Assembly: GCA_965203505.1 (NCBI GenBank) | Contig: OZ241880.1 | Coordinates: 2,666,001 to 2,730,000 of the forward strand | Direction of reading: 5' to 3' | Length of the DNA stretch: 64,000 bases | DNA from: Bin127 sp965203505 | GTDB lineage: Bacteria > Chloroflexota > Dehalococcoidia > Lucifugimonadales > Lucifugimonadaceae | Part shown: piece after piece, positions 42,270-54,310 of the stretch | How the letters are laid out: each line of letters begins with the position of its first letter | Numbering within the stretch: the first letter of the stretch is position 1 | Notes under the pieces: model-generated | What the model was told of the DNA's origin: nothing | The model's input: the letters and a program-made list of their open reading frames with translations, nothing else | Databases searched by the model: none | Program-made: the position numbers and the translations under genes

Positions 42270-44594
42270 TTAGCTTGTCGTGCGGGCGCGTCTCGAAGTT
42301 GAGCGAGACCTTGAACGGCTTGATCGGGTTGACCGCCGTTTAGCCGCTTCAGGGTGTTCTTTGAAGCAGCGTTGCATGCGCTGTTTTCGCTTCTCGTCCC
42401 ATTCAGCAACTTCGTCCTCATCTGTCGGTTTGAGGTCGAGAGCAACCCGGCATTTGGGGAACTCTGGGCACGCCAGAAATTCTCCGCGCCTACCGTTTCG
42501 GATGACGAGTTCGATGCCGCCGTCGCAGACAACGCCTGAACCGACTTCGACTCGCGGTTCGATTTCGGCAGGTCCATCAGGGTGGGCGACGTGACACTGT
42601 GCCATACGACGGGTGAACTCGCCTTGCCACTCTTCGATCTTTTCGCCATCTGAGTCATCGCTAGGTCGCAGATCCATGGCGAACCTGCAAGACGGGTATT
42701 GGGGACACGCTAAGAAATCGCCGCGTCTGCCATTTCGGATAACGAGATCTGTGCCACCTTCGCACTTGATGCCGCTGGCGACATCGAATTCGGCACGGCG
42801 CACACGTTGAGCATTCTGGAACGCGTGATCCAACGCTTCGTCGAACGGGGCATAAAACTCTTTGAGCATTGCAACGCGCTCTAAATCGCCATTTGCGATG
42901 TCATCGAGCTGCGTTTCCATGCCGGCGGTAAAACCGACGTCCACGATGTTGGAGAAATACTCCTTGAGCATCGCGCACACGGCAATCCCGCTCTTTGTCG
43001 GGTGAAACCGGTTCCTTTCTCGGGTTACGTAATTTCTCTCAACAATTCTGCCGACTATGGTGGCGTAGGTGCTAGGTCTTCCGATGCCAAGTTCTTCTAA
43101 AGTTCTGATCAGATTGGCTTCGGTATAGCGCGGCGGCGGTTGAGTGAACTTCTGATCGCTATTGACGTTCAAAAGGTCGAGTGCCTCGCCGTCGATTAGC
43201 GACGGCAAACGGCGAGCGTCGTCTGAATCTGAATCTTCGTCCTTCGCTTCCGTGTAGAGCGATCGGAAGCCATCGAAAATCATCGTCGATCCAGTCGCTC
43301 GCATCTTGTGCGTTTTGCTGTTCTCTGTCCTTGCGTCGATGTCGGCACGCGTGCGTTCATCGACGCCATCCGCCATCTGGCTCGAGACCGTTCGTTGCCA
43401 TATCAGCTCGTACAACCTTCGTTGGTCATCGCTCAGGTAGCGACTCACTCTGGCGGGCGTGTTGGCTATAGCGGTAGGCCTTATAGCTTCGTGAGCTTCC
43501 TGTGCGTTGCGAGTTCTGGTGCGATAGACACGGTGCCCGACGGAGTATTTCTCGCCGAATTCTCGAAGGATGAACGACTGGGCTTGTTCGAGCGCCGAGG
43601 TGGCCAAATTCGTCGAATCGGTTCTCATATAGGTGATCAATCCGACTGGTTCCCCGTCGCCGAGAACTACGCCTTCGTAGAGACTCTGCGCCGCACTCAT
43701 GGTCCGCTGAGCGCTGAAACGTAGGCTCCTGGCCGCTTGCTGTTGCAAGGTGCTTGTGATGAATGGAGGACGCGGCCTGACTTTTACTTGGCGTTTGTTG
43801 ACAGCAGTGACGGAGAAAGCCGATGTTTTGAGTTCATCAGCGATCGTTGACGCCGCAGCCTCGTTGCCGAGGATTTCGTTTTCGGGTTTGTTCGGGTCTC
43901 GCTTTTCACCGTGCACCCGATATAGCCGGGCATTGAACGGCAAGGCGTCGTTTTGTTTCTTTAGATCGACGGAGATGAGCCAGTACTCTTTGGGAACGAA
44001 CGAGTTGATCTCTTCCTCGCGATCGACCACCAATCTGAGAGCGACCGATTGAACGCGGCCGGCGGACTGCGCTCCGGCGACTTTGTTGCGGATGAACGGG
44101 CTGAGTTTGAAGCCAACGAGACGATCGAGTATCCGCCGGGCTTGTTGCGCCTCGACTAGCTGGTAATCGATCGGTCTTGGATCGTTGAACGCTGCTTCAA
44201 CAGCGTCTTTGGTTATCTCGTGGAAAACGACTCGGCGAGCCCCGTCTTCGGGTATGCCGAGGAGCTGACTCAAGTGCCATGAAATGGCTTCGCCTTCCCG
44301 ATCTGGGTCGGTAGCGAGGTACACGTCAGAGGCGCGTTTGGCAGCCGCTTTGAGTTCATTTACGACTTTGCGGCGGTCAGCAACGACGCTGTATTTCGGC
44401 TCGAAGTCATTTTCGACGTCGACCCCCATGCGCGATTTTTGCAGATCGCGTACGTGGCCGACGGATGCCTTGACCTCGAATCCGTTGCCAAGATAGCGCT
44501 CGATGGTGCGCGCCTTGGCGGCCGATTCGACGATCACCAGATTTTCGTACGCGGTCTTTTGTCGCCTTGCCAATTCGATTCCTGTTCTACACAT
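42270..44594 (-). CDS. topA: DNA topoisomerase I
   Basis: The 774-residue protein has a TOPRIM domain (ENLVIVESAAKARTIERYLG, LATDPDREGEAISWHL), the catalytic tyrosine in GLITYMRTDSTNL and two C-terminal zinc-ribbon-like repeats (KCEGGTDLVIRNGRRGDFLA and CPEFPKC), then a basic Ser/Arg tail. It relaxes negative supercoils. The start is either ATG 44594 or, with a better AGGA spacing, TTG 44573. Confidence 0.96.
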   Translation of the reverse strand: MCRTGIELARRQKTAYENLVIVESAAKARTIERYLGNGFEVKASVGHVRDLQKSRMGVDVENDFEPKYSVVADRRKVVNELKAAAKRASDVYLATDPDREGEAISWHLSQLLGIPEDGARRVVFHEITKDAVEAAFNDPRPIDYQLVEAQQARRILDRLVGFKLSPFIRNKVAGAQSAGRVQSVALRLVVDREEEINSFVPKEYWLISVDLKKQNDALPFNARLYRVHGEKRDPNKPENEILGNEAAASTIADELKTSAFSVTAVNKRQVKVRPRPPFITSTLQQQAARSLRFSAQRTMSAAQSLYEGVVLGDGEPVGLITYMRTDSTNLATSALEQAQSFILREFGEKYSVGHRVYRTRTRNAQEAHEAIRPTAIANTPARVSRYLSDDQRRLYELIWQRTVSSQMADGVDERTRADIDARTENSKTHKMRATGSTMIFDGFRSLYTEAKDEDSDSDDARRLPSLIDGEALDLLNVNSDQKFTQPPPRYTEANLIRTLEELGIGRPSTYATIVGRIVERNYVTRERNRFHPTKSGIAVCAMLKEYFSNIVDVGFTAGMETQLDDIANGDLERVAMLKEFYAPFDEALDHAFQNAQRVRRAEFDVASGIKCEGGTDLVIRNGRRGDFLACPQYPSCRFAMDLRPSDDSDGEKIEEWQGEFTRRMAQCHVAHPDGPAEIEPRVEVGSGVVCDGGIELVIRNGRRGEFLACPEFPKCRVALDLKPTDEDEVAEWDEKRKQRMQRCFKEHPEAAKRRSTRSSRSRSRSTSRRARTTS

Positions 44595-44617
44595 TCCCGT
44601 TTTGGGGGAACTAGCAA

Positions 44618-45859
44618 TTATGCAGGTTTGCCTTCATCAAGCAATCGAGGCGCGCTCAATACGGCGCGTCGGTTCGACAAATCGTACAACGCGCCTTCGA
44701 TGCACTGCACCACGCCTCTCACTTCCATCATAGTAAGCGTTGACATCACTTCGGTGACGGAAGTCGAAAGCGAACGTGCCACTTCGTCTACGTGCATCGG
44801 ACCGTCAGAATTGGACAGAACTTTCGCAACAGCTTGTTCTTGTTCGTTGAACGTAACGATTTCTTCGTATCGAGGATTGGTTTTGCGGGCGCCTCGGGAA
44901 TCGCCAGGTCCGGGGCGCGCGGTAACTGTAGCCTTGATGTTGGTGGCTTTATTGCGGTACTCGGCTTTAGGGTCTCGCTCGAGATGGCCGAAAAACGCGC
45001 TGAGTTCTTGCAGCACGTCTTCCGCGCATGTTGTGAGCTTTGCGCCTTGTTGAATCAACCAGTTGGTGCCCTCGCTCTGATCGGATGTCGCGTTGCCGGG
45101 GACGGCGAAAACCTCTCGGTTCTGTTCCAAAGCCCATTTCACGGTCCAAGTGGCGCCGCTTTTCTTCGCGGCTTCGACGACGATGACGCCTCGGCTCAAC
45201 CCGCTAATGATTCGATTTCGCCTCGGAAAATGCTCGCGCTTGGATCTGACGCCCAGCTGATACTCGGATATCAAGCACCCGTCCTCAACTATTTGTCGAG
45301 CCAATCCTCGATTCCGTTGCGGATACACGGAATCGAGTCCGCCGGCGAGTACTGCGATTGATCTGCCACCAGCTTTGAGCGCGGCGCGGTGAGCCGCGGT
45401 GTCGATGCCGATCGCGAGACCGCTGATAATCGTGATGCCGTAGCTGGCAAGTTCGCTGGAAAGCAAAGACGCCATGTGCTCGCCGTATTCGGTCGCGTTT
45501 CGAGTGCCGACTATCGCAACGCTGTTGTTGTCCACGGGCTCCAAATCTCCACAAACGTAGATGACTGCCGGTGCGTCAGGAGATTGCGCGAGATGTTCGG
45601 GATAGTCGTCAGACCGTAGATGGATAGGCCGTATGCCCCGGTTTATCAACCGTTCCATCTCCTCATCTGGATCGATCTGGCTCCTTCTGGCGTCGATATC
45701 TTCTGCGACTGCGGGACTGATGCCCGCGTCACGCAACTCGCCGCGTTTCGCGCCCCAAGCATTCTCCAAATTACCGAAGTAGGATTCCATCCGATGGAAC
45801 CGTTTTGGTCCCATGCCGTTGACCCCGTGAAAAGCAACCCAATATTTCAATTCGTCCAT
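44618..45859 (-). CDS. dprA: DNA-processing protein DprA
   Basis: The 413-residue protein has an N-terminal SAM-like region (FHGVNGMGPKRFHRMESYFG), the Rossmann core VAIVGTRNATEYGEHMA, SGLAIGIDTAAHRAAL, LAGGLDSVYPQRNRGLA, PRRNRIISGLSRGVIVVEA, and a C-terminal winged-helix (about 340-405). DprA loads RecA on incoming single strands during transformation but is also widely conserved. It is first in the operon with topA and xer. Confidence 0.95.
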   Translation of the reverse strand: MDELKYWVAFHGVNGMGPKRFHRMESYFGNLENAWGAKRGELRDAGISPAVAEDIDARRSQIDPDEEMERLINRGIRPIHLRSDDYPEHLAQSPDAPAVIYVCGDLEPVDNNSVAIVGTRNATEYGEHMASLLSSELASYGITIISGLAIGIDTAAHRAALKAGGRSIAVLAGGLDSVYPQRNRGLARQIVEDGCLISEYQLGVRSKREHFPRRNRIISGLSRGVIVVEAAKKSGATWTVKWALEQNREVFAVPGNATSDQSEGTNWLIQQGAKLTTCAEDVLQELSAFFGHLERDPKAEYRNKATNIKATVTARPGPGDSRGARKTNPRYEEIVTFNEQEQAVAKVLSNSDGPMHVDEVARSLSTSVTEVMSTLTMMEVRGVVQCIEGALYDLSNRRAVLSAPRLLDEGKPA

Positions 45860-45983
45860 AACTTCTCTAGACTGTCCGTTGATGCTGATACTGCGAGTTC
45901 GCGTCGGTATGTACCGACGAGCGCACGTCTTTTATCGGCGACGATGTATCGATAAACACGGTACTACATGCTGCCGGGTATGT

Positions 45984-46152
45984 CTAAACTGAAGTGGCGA
46001 ACAAGACTTCGCCAAGTTGATCCAAGTAGCCGATGATCATCAGCGCATCGGCTGTCGCCATCGATTCGATGCGGAAAAGGAATCCGAACATCACTGCGCC
46101 CGCATTGCCGCCCGCGCCCACGATCCGGGCGACCGATCCGAGAGCGACTCGC
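45984..46152 (-). pseudogene. C-terminal remnant of a NarK/NasA-type nitrate/nitrite transporter
   Basis: Read in the frame from about 46149 to the TAG at 45984-45986, the sequence gives GSVARIVGAGGNAGAVMFGF, LFRIESMATADALMIIG. This matches the C-terminal GxVxGIVGAGGNxGAV signature of MFS nitrate transporters. The start and most helices are missing; it is joined directly to the nirB fragment by a deletion. Confidence 0.75.
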
Positions 46153-46513
46153 TGATCGGAGGAATGTACGGCAGGTTGCCGTTGGCTAGTACGACCTTGT
46201 CATAGGGAACTAGGTGTCTACCCGTCGCGTAAACCGTCTTCGATTGACGGTCGATGCCAATTGCTCGGACGCCGGCGCGCAAATTGACGTTGTTGCGCTC
46301 GTACCAATCAAGAGGATTGATGCAGATGTCGGTATCGCTTTGCGTTCCCGACAAAACGCCTGAAAGAAGAATCCGGTTGTAGTTCACGAAGGGCTCATCA
46401 CCGAATATCGTGACTTCGAACTTGCCACCGCCGCCTTTGGCGAGCACCTCTTCGACGAGTCGGGCACCGGCCATTCCGCTGCCTACTACGACGAGTTTCT
46501 GGGGTGTTGGCAC
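46091..46513 (-). pseudogene. Truncated NADH-nitrite reductase large subunit (NirB N-terminus)
   Basis: From GTG 46513 the frame reads KLVVVGSGMAGARLVEEVLA, FEVTIFGDEPFVNYNRILLS, and YDKVVLANGNLPYIPPI, the N-terminal FAD/NAD domain of NirB. Similarity stops after PPI at about 46153, and the frame continues out of frame through the narK remnant to a stop. A complete NirB has about 800 residues including siroheme and Fe-S domains, so only about 120 remain. Confidence 0.85.
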
Positions 46514-46517
46514 TCGA

Positions 46518-47136
46518 TTACCTCGGTTGGGTTGTTGCCTTCTCGATCTTCACAGCGCATACCTTGAATTCGGGCATTTTGCTATAGGATCGAGCGCTGG
46601 ATTCGTCAATCCGTTGGCGGACCGCGCGCCGCCCCAGTGGAATGGCACGAATACGGTGTCGTGCCTGATTGTTGGCGTGACTTTCAAGCTGAACTCCCCG
46701 GTGCCGCGCCGGGTTTTGAGCGTGATGTCATAGCCTCTTGCACACCGGCCATGCTTGCGGTGGAAGGATGAACCTCGGCAACTGGCTTGTGGGACAGCTG
46801 CTCGAGGGAAAGAACTTGGCGTGTCTGCGTGCCGTACTTCCTCTTAAGATCGGTAACCGCCTCGGCAATCCTGTCCAGCGCAGCTTACGAACTGGCAGTC
46901 CTCAACCGGCCGTCGGATGAACGAATCAACGGGTGTAGGAGACGCTCGGGGTGGTTCAACAACTCGGCCGAGGTCCAGCCTTTGATGCAAAGGGCACCGT
47001 TGTTCACTGGGAACTCGGGATCGCCTTCTACGTTGGTGCGGCCATTGCAATCACTGAGCATTATTCCGCACAGGAACGCGCAATAGGGTCAATGTGTTGC
47101 GATCTTGTGCGAGGTCGTCGGAAGTGAGGGTTCCAT
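46518..47136 (-). pseudogene. Decayed assimilatory nitrate reductase catalytic subunit (NasA-like)
   Basis: The N-terminus starts at ATG 47136 and reads SLPTTSHKIATH-stop-PYCAFLCGIM, where TGA replaces an Fe-S Cys. It continues VEGDPEFPVNNGALCIKGWT, then a second nonsense codon (TAA). Near 46833 the N-terminal part joins the C-terminal molybdopterin-dinucleotide domain (GTQTRQV ... EVHPSTASMAGV, frameshift, TLKTRRGTGEFSLKVTPTIR, FVPFHWGGARSANGLTNPAL, another frameshift, MPEFKVCAV). Roughly 500-600 codons are missing. Two stops, two frameshifts and a large deletion make loss of function certain. Confidence 0.88.
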
Positions 47137-47500
47137 GTCTTCGCCTGTTCCCAAAGACCTAAAGGTAAGGGCGAATCTTTACTCGTTGATTTCGTGGATA
47201 TGTCGAATCTGTTAACTGTCGGTTGCCGGAAGTTGACGTACCGGCTTTGCCAAGTTCAAACGGGCAAGGGCTCCGAATGAATGACAGCGAAATACAATGT
47301 TGCGCTCGTCAACGCGGTACAGCGGTAAGGTTGGCGCTAACAACGCTGGCGTGGTGACCCGTCAATCGTCCGCAGCTAGACGAGAAATTCCGATCATGCG
47401 ACCGCCGAACCATCGAAGAACGGATACGGCTCAAACCGCAGAAGATCTCGTCGAGCAATTGAACCGGGCAGATTTATAAATCGGTCGAGATTGAAATGGC
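47137..47500. other. Intergenic region upstream of the nitrate-assimilation remnant
   Basis: About 360 bases between the nasA remnant and the tRNA-Ser genes. Short open frames exist on the plus strand, one ending TAEDLVEQLNRADL at 47479, but none shows a recognisable family or a good ribosome-binding site. It may contain further decayed material. Confidence 0.5.
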
Positions 47501-47586
47501 GGAGAGGACAGGATTCGAACCTGCGGTGGGTGTAAGCCCACACACGCTTTCCAGGCGTGCCCGTTAAGCCGCTCCGGCACCTCTCC
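47501..47586 (-). tRNA. tRNA-Ser(GGA)
   Basis: Acceptor GGAGAGG/CCTCTCC, anticodon loop CTGGAAA giving GGA, long class II variable arm (TGTGGGCTTACACCCAC), T-arm GGTTCGAATCC. It is last in the rRNA/tRNA unit. Confidence 0.95.
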
Positions 47587-47645
47587 GCGGTGGAGTATCG
47601 AAATTCGGTCAAAGTTGGGTTGGGAACGTTGGAAGAAAATGTGGC

Positions 47646-47733
47646 GGAGAGGGCGGGATTCGAACCCGCGATCCCGGTTGCCCGAGATACCGGTTTTCGA
47701 AACCGGCGCTTTCAACCACTCAGCCACCTCTCC
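47646..47733 (-). tRNA. tRNA-Ser(CGA)
   Basis: Acceptor GGAGAGG/CCTCTCC, anticodon loop TTCGAAA giving CGA, long variable arm with paired CTCGGGC.../CCGGG, T-arm GGTTCGAATCC. It follows 5S rRNA on the same strand. Confidence 0.95.
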
Positions 47734-47771
47734 TTGGCGACAGATCGGGTGTGGTAGCAATTGTAAAAAGC

Positions 47772-47889
47772 CCCTTGGCAACGACCTATTTTCCCACACC
47801 TCACAGTGCAGTATCGTCAGCGCTACGACGTTTCACTTCCGTGTTCGGGATGGGAACGGGTGGTTCCATCGCGCTCTAATCACCAAAGG
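47772..47889 (-). rRNA. rrf: 5S ribosomal RNA
   Basis: On the minus strand the sequence has CCCATCCCGAACACGGAAGT, the universal 5S core, with terminal stem CCCTTTGG/CCAAGGGG. Length is about 118 bases. It lies downstream of 23S with a tRNA-fMet gene in the spacer. Confidence 0.96.
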
Positions 47890-47932
47890 GCTTTTTTGAA
47901 ATGTTCGTTTCGACGTTTTGCGTGTTATTTGG

Positions 47933-48004
<72 letters not shown>

Positions 48005-48047
48005 CCGAGGCGTTTGGTTGCAAGATACGCCGAACGTATTTGCAATT

Positions 48048-48100
48048 GAATCTCGATTCCGCATTCTCTCCGAAATCGGAGCGAGCCGATTCAGGAAGAT
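48048..48100. repeat. Left arm of the 23S rRNA processing stem
   Basis: This arm, with GAATCTCGATTCCGCATTCT followed by CTCCGAAATCGGAGC, is nearly the reverse complement of 51085-51135 on the other side of the 23S gene. Together they can form a long base-paired stem around the precursor, the usual RNase III processing substrate. Confidence 0.8.
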
Positions 48101-48108
48101 ATTTAATG

Positions 48109-51079
<2,971 letters not shown>

Positions 51080-51084
51080 ATCTT

Positions 51085-51135
51085 CTTGAATCGGCTGCTC
51101 CGGTTTCTCGGAGAATGCGGAATCGATATTCAACT
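51085..51135. repeat. Right arm of the 23S rRNA processing stem
   Basis: Contains CTTCTTGAATCGGCTGCTCC followed by GGTTTCTCGGAGAATGCGG and pairs with 48048-48100. It lies just upstream of the mature 23S 5' end. Confidence 0.8.
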
Positions 51136-51200
51136 TTAAAGGTGCACCCACCAGTTTGAACCAAGCAGAAATACGTGATTCTCTCAGCGGGTAACCCCAA

Positions 51201-51229
51201 AGTATATCTGACCCGGTATATACCGTCAA
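51201..51229 (-). promoter_or_regulatory. Near-consensus sigma-70 promoter of the 23S-5S unit
   Basis: On the minus strand TTGACG (51224-51229) and TATACT (51201-51206) are separated by exactly 17 bases. They lie about 120 bases upstream of the mature 23S 5' end. Having its own promoter supports separate transcription from the 16S gene. Confidence 0.85.
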
Positions 51230-51373
51230 CCGCCTAACGGCACCGTTTCAAACCCTGCAATGTCTTCCGAGCGCCGTTCGGTAACGCAGCATGGAAAATA
51301 TGAAGCGATAACGGCGGTACAATTATGGGGTCACATTCCGAGATGGATGGCCCTAATTGAATGGAGGCGCATC

Positions 51374-52183
51374 ATGTGGGGAGCGATAGCAGGCGACATC
51401 ATCGGATCAACTCACGAGTTCGCCCATCCGCCGACCAAAACGACGGAGTTCGGACCCCTGTTCACTGTTAACAGCAATTTCACCGACGACACTATCTTGA
51501 CTATCGCGACTGCGTGCGCCGTGCTGAAATCGGTCGAGACCGACACAGCCGCCGGTTACCAGCATGAATACCTCGCGTGGGGCAGACGGTACCCGTCGTC
51601 CTATGGCGGTCGTTTCGCGTCTTGGTTGCGGAGTCCTTCGCCGCGTCCTTACGACAGTTACGGCAACGGCTCGGCGATGCGTGTCAGTCCGATTGGTTGG
51701 GCGTTTGAAACGCTCGAGGAGACTTTGCGGCAAGCCGCCGTATCAGCCGCACCGACGCACAACCACCCCGAAGGCATCAAAGGAGCCGCATCCGTCGCGC
51801 ACGCGATTTATATCGCACGAAACGGTGCGGGTAAGGATGAGATCCGCCGAAGAGTCGAATCCAACTACGGTTACGACTTGCATCGCACTCTTGAAGAAAT
51901 CAGGCCCGATTACGGTTTCGACGAAACATGCCAGCGGACTGTTCCGGAAGCGATAATCGCTTTCTTGGAGTCAGAGGATTTCGAGATGTGCGTACGTCTA
52001 GCGATTTCGTTGGGTGGGGATGCCGACACATTGGCGTGCATCGCTGGATCCATCGCCGAGGCGTATTACGGTGGGTTGCCAAGCTCATTGGCGGAACCAA
52101 TCCGATCATTGCTCCCAGACGAAATGCTCAATGTCACAGATTGCTTTGACGCGATGATCAACCGATCGCCTTTTTGCACATAG
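51374..52183 (+). CDS. ADP-ribosylglycohydrolase family protein
   Basis: The 269-residue protein starts at ATG 51374 after ATGGAGG. The Mg-binding motifs are GAIAGDIIGSTHEF, FTDDTILTIATA and SLGGDADTLACIAGSIAEAYYGG, the DraG/ARH fold hallmark with two-metal Asp clusters. Members remove ADP-ribose from arginine or related targets. An upstream in-frame GTG/ATG region overlaps the 23S promoter zone and is not used. It diverges from the rRNA unit. Confidence 0.9.
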   Translation: MWGAIAGDIIGSTHEFAHPPTKTTEFGPLFTVNSNFTDDTILTIATACAVLKSVETDTAAGYQHEYLAWGRRYPSSYGGRFASWLRSPSPRPYDSYGNGSAMRVSPIGWAFETLEETLRQAAVSAAPTHNHPEGIKGAASVAHAIYIARNGAGKDEIRRRVESNYGYDLHRTLEEIRPDYGFDETCQRTVPEAIIAFLESEDFEMCVRLAISLGGDADTLACIAGSIAEAYYGGLPSSLAEPIRSLLPDEMLNVTDCFDAMINRSPFCT

Positions 52184-52231
52184 GGTCGCGGATGAACACG
52201 CTTATCGGTGGTCCGACAAGATCAGTGACTC

Positions 52232-52714
52232 TTAAGAATCCCGGGCTTCGATCTTAACCAGAAGGTCGCGAATCTCCGTCAGAAGCTGCGTCTGCACGTC
52301 GGTTCCGGGAGTCATTGGTGCCGTTGATACAGCAGTTGATGACTCAGGCGCAGTGCCTTGCTTGAGGAGTTCGGCGTTCGCCAAGACGGCGTCGCGGAAG
52401 TCGTATGGATCGACGACGCCGATGATGCTCACCGCGCCTTGTTCCTGCGTCTGCCCGGCGCTCTCGACGGTCAACTTGTGGACGTCGAACACGCGCATCA
52501 GAGGACCTTGATGGACCGATACATCGGTGACGCGGTCTAGAGGCACGTTGGTCTGGCTGCGGAATACGACACCGCGTTTGGATACAACACCCGTCTCGGT
52601 GAGATCGAGAGTGTGAAACTGACGGTATCGTGGAGCGTACCAGGACCAGTAGAAGATCGCGATGAACGGCATGAACGGTATCCCGACGACGGTGACCGCA
52701 GTTATCCACATCAC
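52232..52714 (-). CDS. Bacterial PH-domain (YdbS/YdbT-like) membrane protein, possibly N-terminally truncated
   Basis: The 160-residue protein from GTG 52714 starts within a hydrophobic segment (ITAVTVVGIPFMPFIAIFYW), then shows the DUF304/bPH2 domain (TLDLTETGVVSKRGVVFRSQ, TNVPLDRVTDVSVHQGPLMR, VFDVHKLTVESAG). A Thr/Pro/Ser-rich stretch and an amphipathic C-terminal helix follow. The same frame stays open upstream of a TGA at 52730-52732 back to TTG 52789, encoding residues like those before the helix in the family. The gene may therefore carry a nonsense mutation. Confidence 0.75.
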   Translation of the reverse strand: MMWITAVTVVGIPFMPFIAIFYWSWYAPRYRQFHTLDLTETGVVSKRGVVFRSQTNVPLDRVTDVSVHQGPLMRVFDVHKLTVESAGQTQEQGAVSIIGVVDPYDFRDAVLANAELLKQGTAPESSTAVSTAPMTPGTDVQTQLLTEIRDLLVKIEARDS

Positions 52715-52943
52715 GGTCCAAAACAGGTATCAGTTTGCTCTCGGGTCGATTTCGACGCTGACGACGTTGGGTTTTTGCGGCGTGGTCAATTCAGACTGCT
52801 CTTTGTTTGCGGTTGGGACGTTAGTTTGCGTTTAGGGTATCGCACGAGTCTGCGACCCGTGCCTGCGTCCAGAGATGCGCTTTGAGACGCGCATTGGTCG
52901 CGGCCGGGGACGTCAACCACGCAGTTCTCGCACCGCACCGCGA

Positions 52944-52949
52944 TATAAT
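52944..52949 (+). promoter_or_regulatory. Consensus -10 element upstream of purA
   Basis: A perfect TATAAT lies 78 bases before the purA ATG. No good -35 hexamer is found at 16-18 bases upstream, so this is a partial assignment. Confidence 0.45.
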
Positions 52950-53026
52950 TCGTTTGTTAAGCACACTCGAAACGCGCGTGCTGGTGTCCCGCCGATGCGG
53001 GATACGTGCGCGAAGGGGAAATTCGA

Positions 53027-54310
53027 ATGCCGACTACCGCCGTGCTCGGTGGTTTATGGGGCGACGAAGGCAAAGGGAAGATAATCGACTTCCTAGCCGC
53101 TGAAGCGTCCGTGGTCGTTAGATTTTCCGGCGGCAACAACGCCGGCCATACCGTCGTAAACGATTACGGGAAGCTCGTATTCCACCTCATCCCCTGTGGA
53201 ATCTGCTACGAAGGCACCATCAACGTTATCGGTAATGGTGTTGTTGTGGCTCCTGATGCTCTCATCGAAGAGATCGCGATGATTAAGTCGAAGAGGCTTC
53301 CGGGTGAGATCGCCGTTTCGGATCGCGCGCATTTGATCATGCCCTACCACGTGGCGCTCGATCGCTTGGAAGAGGAACGGCGTGGAGCAGGGGCGATCGG
53401 GACAACTGGCAGAGGTATTGGTCCGGCATATGTCGACAAGGTCGCTCGTATGGGCGTCCGCGTTGGTGAATTACTCGATCTCGAGGAATTGACCCTGACG
53501 CTGCCTCCGATCATCGAGTTCAAAAACGAAATGATCACCAAGGTCTACGGCGGTGAACCGATCGATGTTGATGAAATCTTGGGACAGGCCAAACAGTGGG
53601 CAAATGAGATTGGCCCGTATGTCCGATCGGCCGATGAGATCGTTACAAATGCGCTTACGGCTGGCGAAAACGTGATTATGGAAGGCGCCCAAGGAGCGTT
53701 GCTCGACATCGATCACGGCACGTATCCGTTCGTTACTTCTTCCAGTCCTACAATTGGCGGTGCGTTGACCGGAACGGGTGTCGGTCCGAGTTCGTTTTCG
53801 CGCATCATCGGTGTGTTCAAGGCCTATGCGACGAGGGTTGGTGCGGGACCGTTCCCGACCGAGATACACGGCGCAGAAGGCGATCGGATCAGAGAGATGG
53901 CAGGCGAATTCGGAGCGACGACGGGGCGCGCTAGGCGCGTCGGTTGGTTCGACGCCGTCGCTGCCCGTTACACGACCCGCGTAAACGGCTTCGACTCTAT
54001 GGTGCTCACCCGTTTAGACACTCTCGACAATTGGGACCGGATCAAGATCTGCACGGCGTACTCGCTGGACGGCGAGATCATCGATGATTTCCCGATCGAG
54101 CGCGGTCGTCTGAGTCGTTGCGAACCTATCTACGAAGAGTTGCCCGGTTGGACGGAATCTACAACGAAGGTCACTGATTGGGCCGATCTATGCGACGGCG
54201 CTCAACGCTACGTTCGCAGATTGGAAGAGCTTCTCGGAATTCCGGCTTCGGAGATTTCGACTGGCCCGCATCGCGACGACACGTTAGTTGTTAATGGTGG
54301 TCGCGCCTAA
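53027..54310 (+). CDS. purA: Adenylosuccinate synthetase
   Basis: The 427-residue protein starts at ATG 53027 after AAGGGGAA. GLWGDEGKGKIIDFLA, NNAGHTVV, GAQGALLDIDHGTYPFVTSS and GRARRVGWFDA are the PurA GTP/IMP-binding signatures. It catalyses the first committed step from IMP to AMP. It is followed tail-to-tail by yvcK with a 27-base overlap of coding ends. Confidence 0.97.
   Translation: MPTTAVLGGLWGDEGKGKIIDFLAAEASVVVRFSGGNNAGHTVVNDYGKLVFHLIPCGICYEGTINVIGNGVVVAPDALIEEIAMIKSKRLPGEIAVSDRAHLIMPYHVALDRLEEERRGAGAIGTTGRGIGPAYVDKVARMGVRVGELLDLEELTLTLPPIIEFKNEMITKVYGGEPIDVDEILGQAKQWANEIGPYVRSADEIVTNALTAGENVIMEGAQGALLDIDHGTYPFVTSSSPTIGGALTGTGVGPSSFSRIIGVFKAYATRVGAGPFPTEIHGAEGDRIREMAGEFGATTGRARRVGWFDAVAARYTTRVNGFDSMVLTRLDTLDNWDRIKICTAYSLDGEIIDDFPIERGRLSRCEPIYEELPGWTESTTKVTDWADLCDGAQRYVRRLEELLGIPASEISTGPHRDDTLVVNGGRA

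Noticed and set aside
47297..47479. 60-residue plus-strand gene
   Set aside because: No ribosome-binding site, no recognisable family and position in a decayed region beside tRNA genes.
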